Assembly (NCBI GenBank): GCA_002440975.1
Contig: DJWN01000064.1
Location: 5,408-69,407 of the forward strand
DNA length: 64,000 nucleotides
Direction of reading: 5' to 3'
Source: Bacteroidales bacterium UBA6229
GTDB taxonomy: Bacteria; Bacteroidota; Bacteroidia; Bacteroidales; F082
The notes under the pieces: model-generated
What the model was told of the DNA's origin: nothing
Database searches by the model: none
What the model saw: the letters and a program-made list of their open reading frames with translations, nothing else
In this document: one piece after another, positions 62,053 through 64,000 of the stretch
How the letters are laid out: each line of letters opens with the position of its first letter
Position numbering within the stretch: the first letter of the stretch is position 1
Position numbers and translations under genes: made by a program

Positions 62053-62745
62053 ATGCCGCATCCGTTTGAATCGCGCGTATTGTTCGAAGACAATCACCTT
62101 TTAGTGATCAACAAACGGCCATCCGAATTAGTGCAGGGCGACAAAACCGGTGATGCTTCTTTACTCGACGAAGCTGCCGACTATCTGAAATGGAAAGGCA
62201 AAAAAACCGGTGCTGCTTTTGTTGGTCTGGTGCATCGCATCGACCGGCCTGTGAGTGGTGTGCTGCTGCTGGCCAAAACGAGCAAAGCACTGAGCCGTTT
62301 GACGATACAGCTAAAAGATAAAAACTGGCACAAAACCTATCTTGCCATAGTCAAATGCACTCCCCAAAAGCCCGCTGACAAACTCATTCATTTTCTGAAG
62401 AAAAACGAAAAACAGAATAAATCATACGCCGTTTCGCAAGAGACTCCGGGAGCCAGACAAGCCATCCTCGAATATACCTTGCTTGCCAAGGCAGATCACT
62501 ATTCGCTGCTCCAAATAAACCTGCTCACAGGCAGGCATCATCAGATACGTGCCCAGCTGGCTGCCATTGGCTGTCCGGTGAAAGGCGACTTAAAATATGG
62601 CGCAAAAAGATCAAACCCCGATGCTTCTATCAGCCTTCATGCCTGGAAGTTAAGCTTTCAGCATCCGGTAACAAAGGAAATACTAACTTTTCAGGCACCT
62701 TTGCCTCAGAATGAACCCTGGCCGGTTTTTGCCGAATTATTCTAA
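62053..62745 (+). CDS. RluA-family RNA pseudouridine synthase
   Basis: This 230-residue pseudouridine synthase has the catalytic Asp64 in VHRIDRPVSGVLLLAKTSKAL, the active-site region DKNWHKTYLAIVKC and GRHHQIRAQLAAIGCPVKGDLKYGA (in parts). It lacks an N-terminal S4 domain, so it belongs to the short RluA/RluC-like group. The modified position cannot be assigned. An upstream TTG is rejected in favour of the ATG at 62053. It is probably cotranscribed with panB. Confidence 0.9.
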   Translation: MPHPFESRVLFEDNHLLVINKRPSELVQGDKTGDASLLDEAADYLKWKGKKTGAAFVGLVHRIDRPVSGVLLLAKTSKALSRLTIQLKDKNWHKTYLAIVKCTPQKPADKLIHFLKKNEKQNKSYAVSQETPGARQAILEYTLLAKADHYSLLQINLLTGRHHQIRAQLAAIGCPVKGDLKYGAKRSNPDASISLHAWKLSFQHPVTKEILTFQAPLPQNEPWPVFAELF

Positions 62746-62899
62746 GAAAATCCGAAAGTAAATTTAACCAAATTTATTCCCTGCCTGAGCAAAAAAGGCT
62801 GGTTTTCCTTGCCCATAATTTCCATTTTAGGCATAATCTACGGTAATATACGGATGCAAATCAGTATTTTACCACAGTATTTTTGTCTGCCAGCCAGCC

Positions 62900-62907
62900 T
62901 AATTTTG
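62900..62907 (+). promoter_or_regulatory. Promoter -7 element for the frameshifted lipoprotein gene
   Basis: TAATTTTG matches TAnnTTTG, 42 bases upstream of the ATG at 62949. A second match (TATTTTTG, 62878-62885) lies just before it. Confidence 0.4.
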
Positions 62908-62948
62908 TCACCTATTCATTAATCAAAAAACCTCAAAAACTAAGAGTT

Positions 62949-63706
62949 ATGAAATCAATTCATTTAAATTTAAGAAACCTCAGCCAGCTTGCCCTGGCAG
63001 GAATCTTTTTGGCAGCTTTTACGCTTGCTTCCTGTAATAAAAAAGATGACGACACTACAGATCCGGGTGGCGGCGATAACCCTCCCACTGATAACCCGAT
63101 GCCACAGATGGGGTCAGGAACACTTGTCGCTATTAAAACCCAAAACATAACCTCAACACCTATCGGAGATGTTACCACGACAATAGGCCTTGGAGTAGCA
63201 GTGTTTAGTGATGATGCTTACAATTCATTTACCGATGCCGGAACAGTTGAGCTCAAAGGCAATGCCCTCACAATACACTCCAACAACAATTATGCTTTCA
63301 CCCCATCGCTCACCAACCCAACCCGAATCGATCTGAGTGGTGATATTACCTGGTATGTTTCCGGAAATGGCAATATCCCATCGTTTACGCATACGGTTAA
63401 CACAGCTTTCCCGAGTGTAGGTGCTGTTACAAGCAGTTCGGATGTTTCCAAATCCGGATACACTCTTACCGTGGCTTCCGTAAACAATGCTGATTCTGTA
63501 TATTTTCAGGTGGAAGTGTGTTAAAAGTACTGCCCGGCAATGCGGTATCGTGCCAGTTTACGGCTGACGACCTGAGCAGCCTGAGCACTGATGCCTCAAT
63601 TGTGCAGGTTGCCCCAATCAAAATCAGCAGTGCAGATTATGGCGGAAAAACTTTCTACTTCATCAACGAGAGCACTAGTAGCGTTTCAGCAAACATAACC
63701 AACTAA
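62949..63706 (+). pseudogene. Lipoprotein gene interrupted by a frameshift
   Basis: The ATG at 62949 starts a lipoprotein signal (ALAGIFLAAFTLASC) with an Asp/Gly/Pro-rich linker (DDDTTDPGGGDNPPTDNP) and beta strands. The frame stops at 63524. The +2 frame continues in the same style to 63706 (VLKVLPGNAVSCQFTADDLSS ... KTFYFINESTSS). Losing one base at the CAGG around 63507-63510 would explain the break: restoring it joins YFQ to GGSVLKVLPGN. It may be a real mutation, phase variation or a sequence error. The family is not recognised. Confidence 0.6.
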
Positions 63707-63735
63707 TTAGTTTTTCATTATTGTTTTAACCCCCG

Positions 63736-63767
63736 AAATGCCTGTGAATCTTATTTCACGGGCATTT
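63736..63767 (+). terminator. Terminator after the frameshifted lipoprotein gene
   Basis: The 13-nt arms 63736-63748 and 63755-63767 pair with one G-U wobble and a 6-nt loop. Two further T residues follow. Its presence suggests the transcription unit still includes the second half of the gene. Confidence 0.7.
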
Positions 63768-63930
63768 TCGTATATAATTATGTGATTTACTTTCTCTGTC
63801 AAATTCGAAAAATGCTTTCCTTTGTATTTGTAAAATATTATCTAAAGAGTAGTTTTTAACTGGAAAAACAGCATTAGAAATTGATGATTTAAAGCCCTAC
63901 AAACGGGAAGTTTTTATTTTGGGAATTAGC

Positions 63931-63938
63931 TACATTTG
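63931..63938 (+). promoter_or_regulatory. Possible promoter -7 element near the right edge
   Basis: TACATTTG matches TAnnTTTG, 35 bases upstream of the ATG at 63974. The preceding stretch 63770-63930 is AT-rich and shows no gene. Confidence 0.35.
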
Positions 63939-63973
63939 GCCAGTCGAAAACGACAAAATTTGAGAAATTATCG

Positions 63974-64000
63974 ATGAAATATTTTTGGATTTTATTGATC
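63974..64000 (+). CDS. Start of an exported protein, cut by the window edge
   Basis: ATG is followed by codons for Lys-Tyr-Phe-Trp-Ile-Leu-Leu-Ile, like the beginning of a signal peptide. Only nine codons are visible; the product is unknown. Confidence 0.35.

Overview
The window is a gene-dense stretch of a Bacteroidota chromosome, most likely an environmental Bacteroidales-type bacterium. The evidence is a complete type IX secretion/gliding core (porP/sprF-like, gldK, gldL, gldM, gldN), an unlinked sprE/porW, a secreted protein with a T9SS C-terminal sorting domain, families largely confined to this phylum (DUF5777, DUF4421, DUF3822), many TAnnTTTG promoter -7 elements, and almost no Shine-Dalgarno sequences. 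I cannot resolve the genus. I saw no rRNA, tRNA, CRISPR array, insertion sequence or prophage.

Layout. 1-1600: remnant of an RND efflux pump followed by a small AraC-type regulator with an N-terminal heavy-metal-associated-like domain. 1632-8612: a tightly overlapping six-gene operon (PqqD-like RRE protein, ATP-grasp ligase, fold-III PLP decarboxylase, urea-transporter/M23 peptidase fusion, TPR/outer-membrane barrel protein, TPR protein). This is the best candidate here for an undescribed system. 8614-14123 (minus): a respiratory or electron-conduit cluster with about 15 c-type hemes on four proteins, a DUF5777 outer-membrane barrel, a membrane cytochrome b and an OB-fold lipoprotein, with a perfect FNR-type palindrome upstream. 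14442-16131: M28/glutaminyl cyclase-like lipoprotein and a nitroreductase. 16234-22375 (minus): gldN, gldM, gldL, gldK and porP. 22596-24386: tandem YitT paralogs. 24388-26810 (minus): rseP and an M23 peptidase.

27057-31759: sprE/porW, a bactofilin, AtpZ/AtpI-like membrane proteins without the ATP synthase genes, and a DUF4421 protein. 31874-44129: housekeeping metabolism (queD, folE, a BI-1 family protein, fabD, a CDF transporter, purL, an SDR, two acyl-CoA synthetases). 44113-45890 (minus): holA and amn. 46101-51569: stand-alone HSDR_N protein, hybrid sensor kinase, unknown anchored protein, DUF3822 and rsmD. 51601-60802 (minus): DUF2795, cob(I)alamin adenosyltransferase, lone LolD-like ABC ATPase, methyltransferase, a large unknown exported protein, the T9SS cargo, dnaK and a DUF4249-like lipoprotein. 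60987-61132: a structured inverted-repeat element. The right end holds panB, an RluA-type pseudouridine synthase, a frameshifted lipoprotein and the first codons of a gene cut by the window edge.

How the parts connect. The T9SS core and SprE would export cargo such as the sorting-domain protein at 55853-57496. The heme cluster probably moves electrons between the quinone pool, periplasm and outer membrane when oxygen is scarce. The RRE operon looks like a biosynthetic and envelope-export module whose product cannot be named from sequence.
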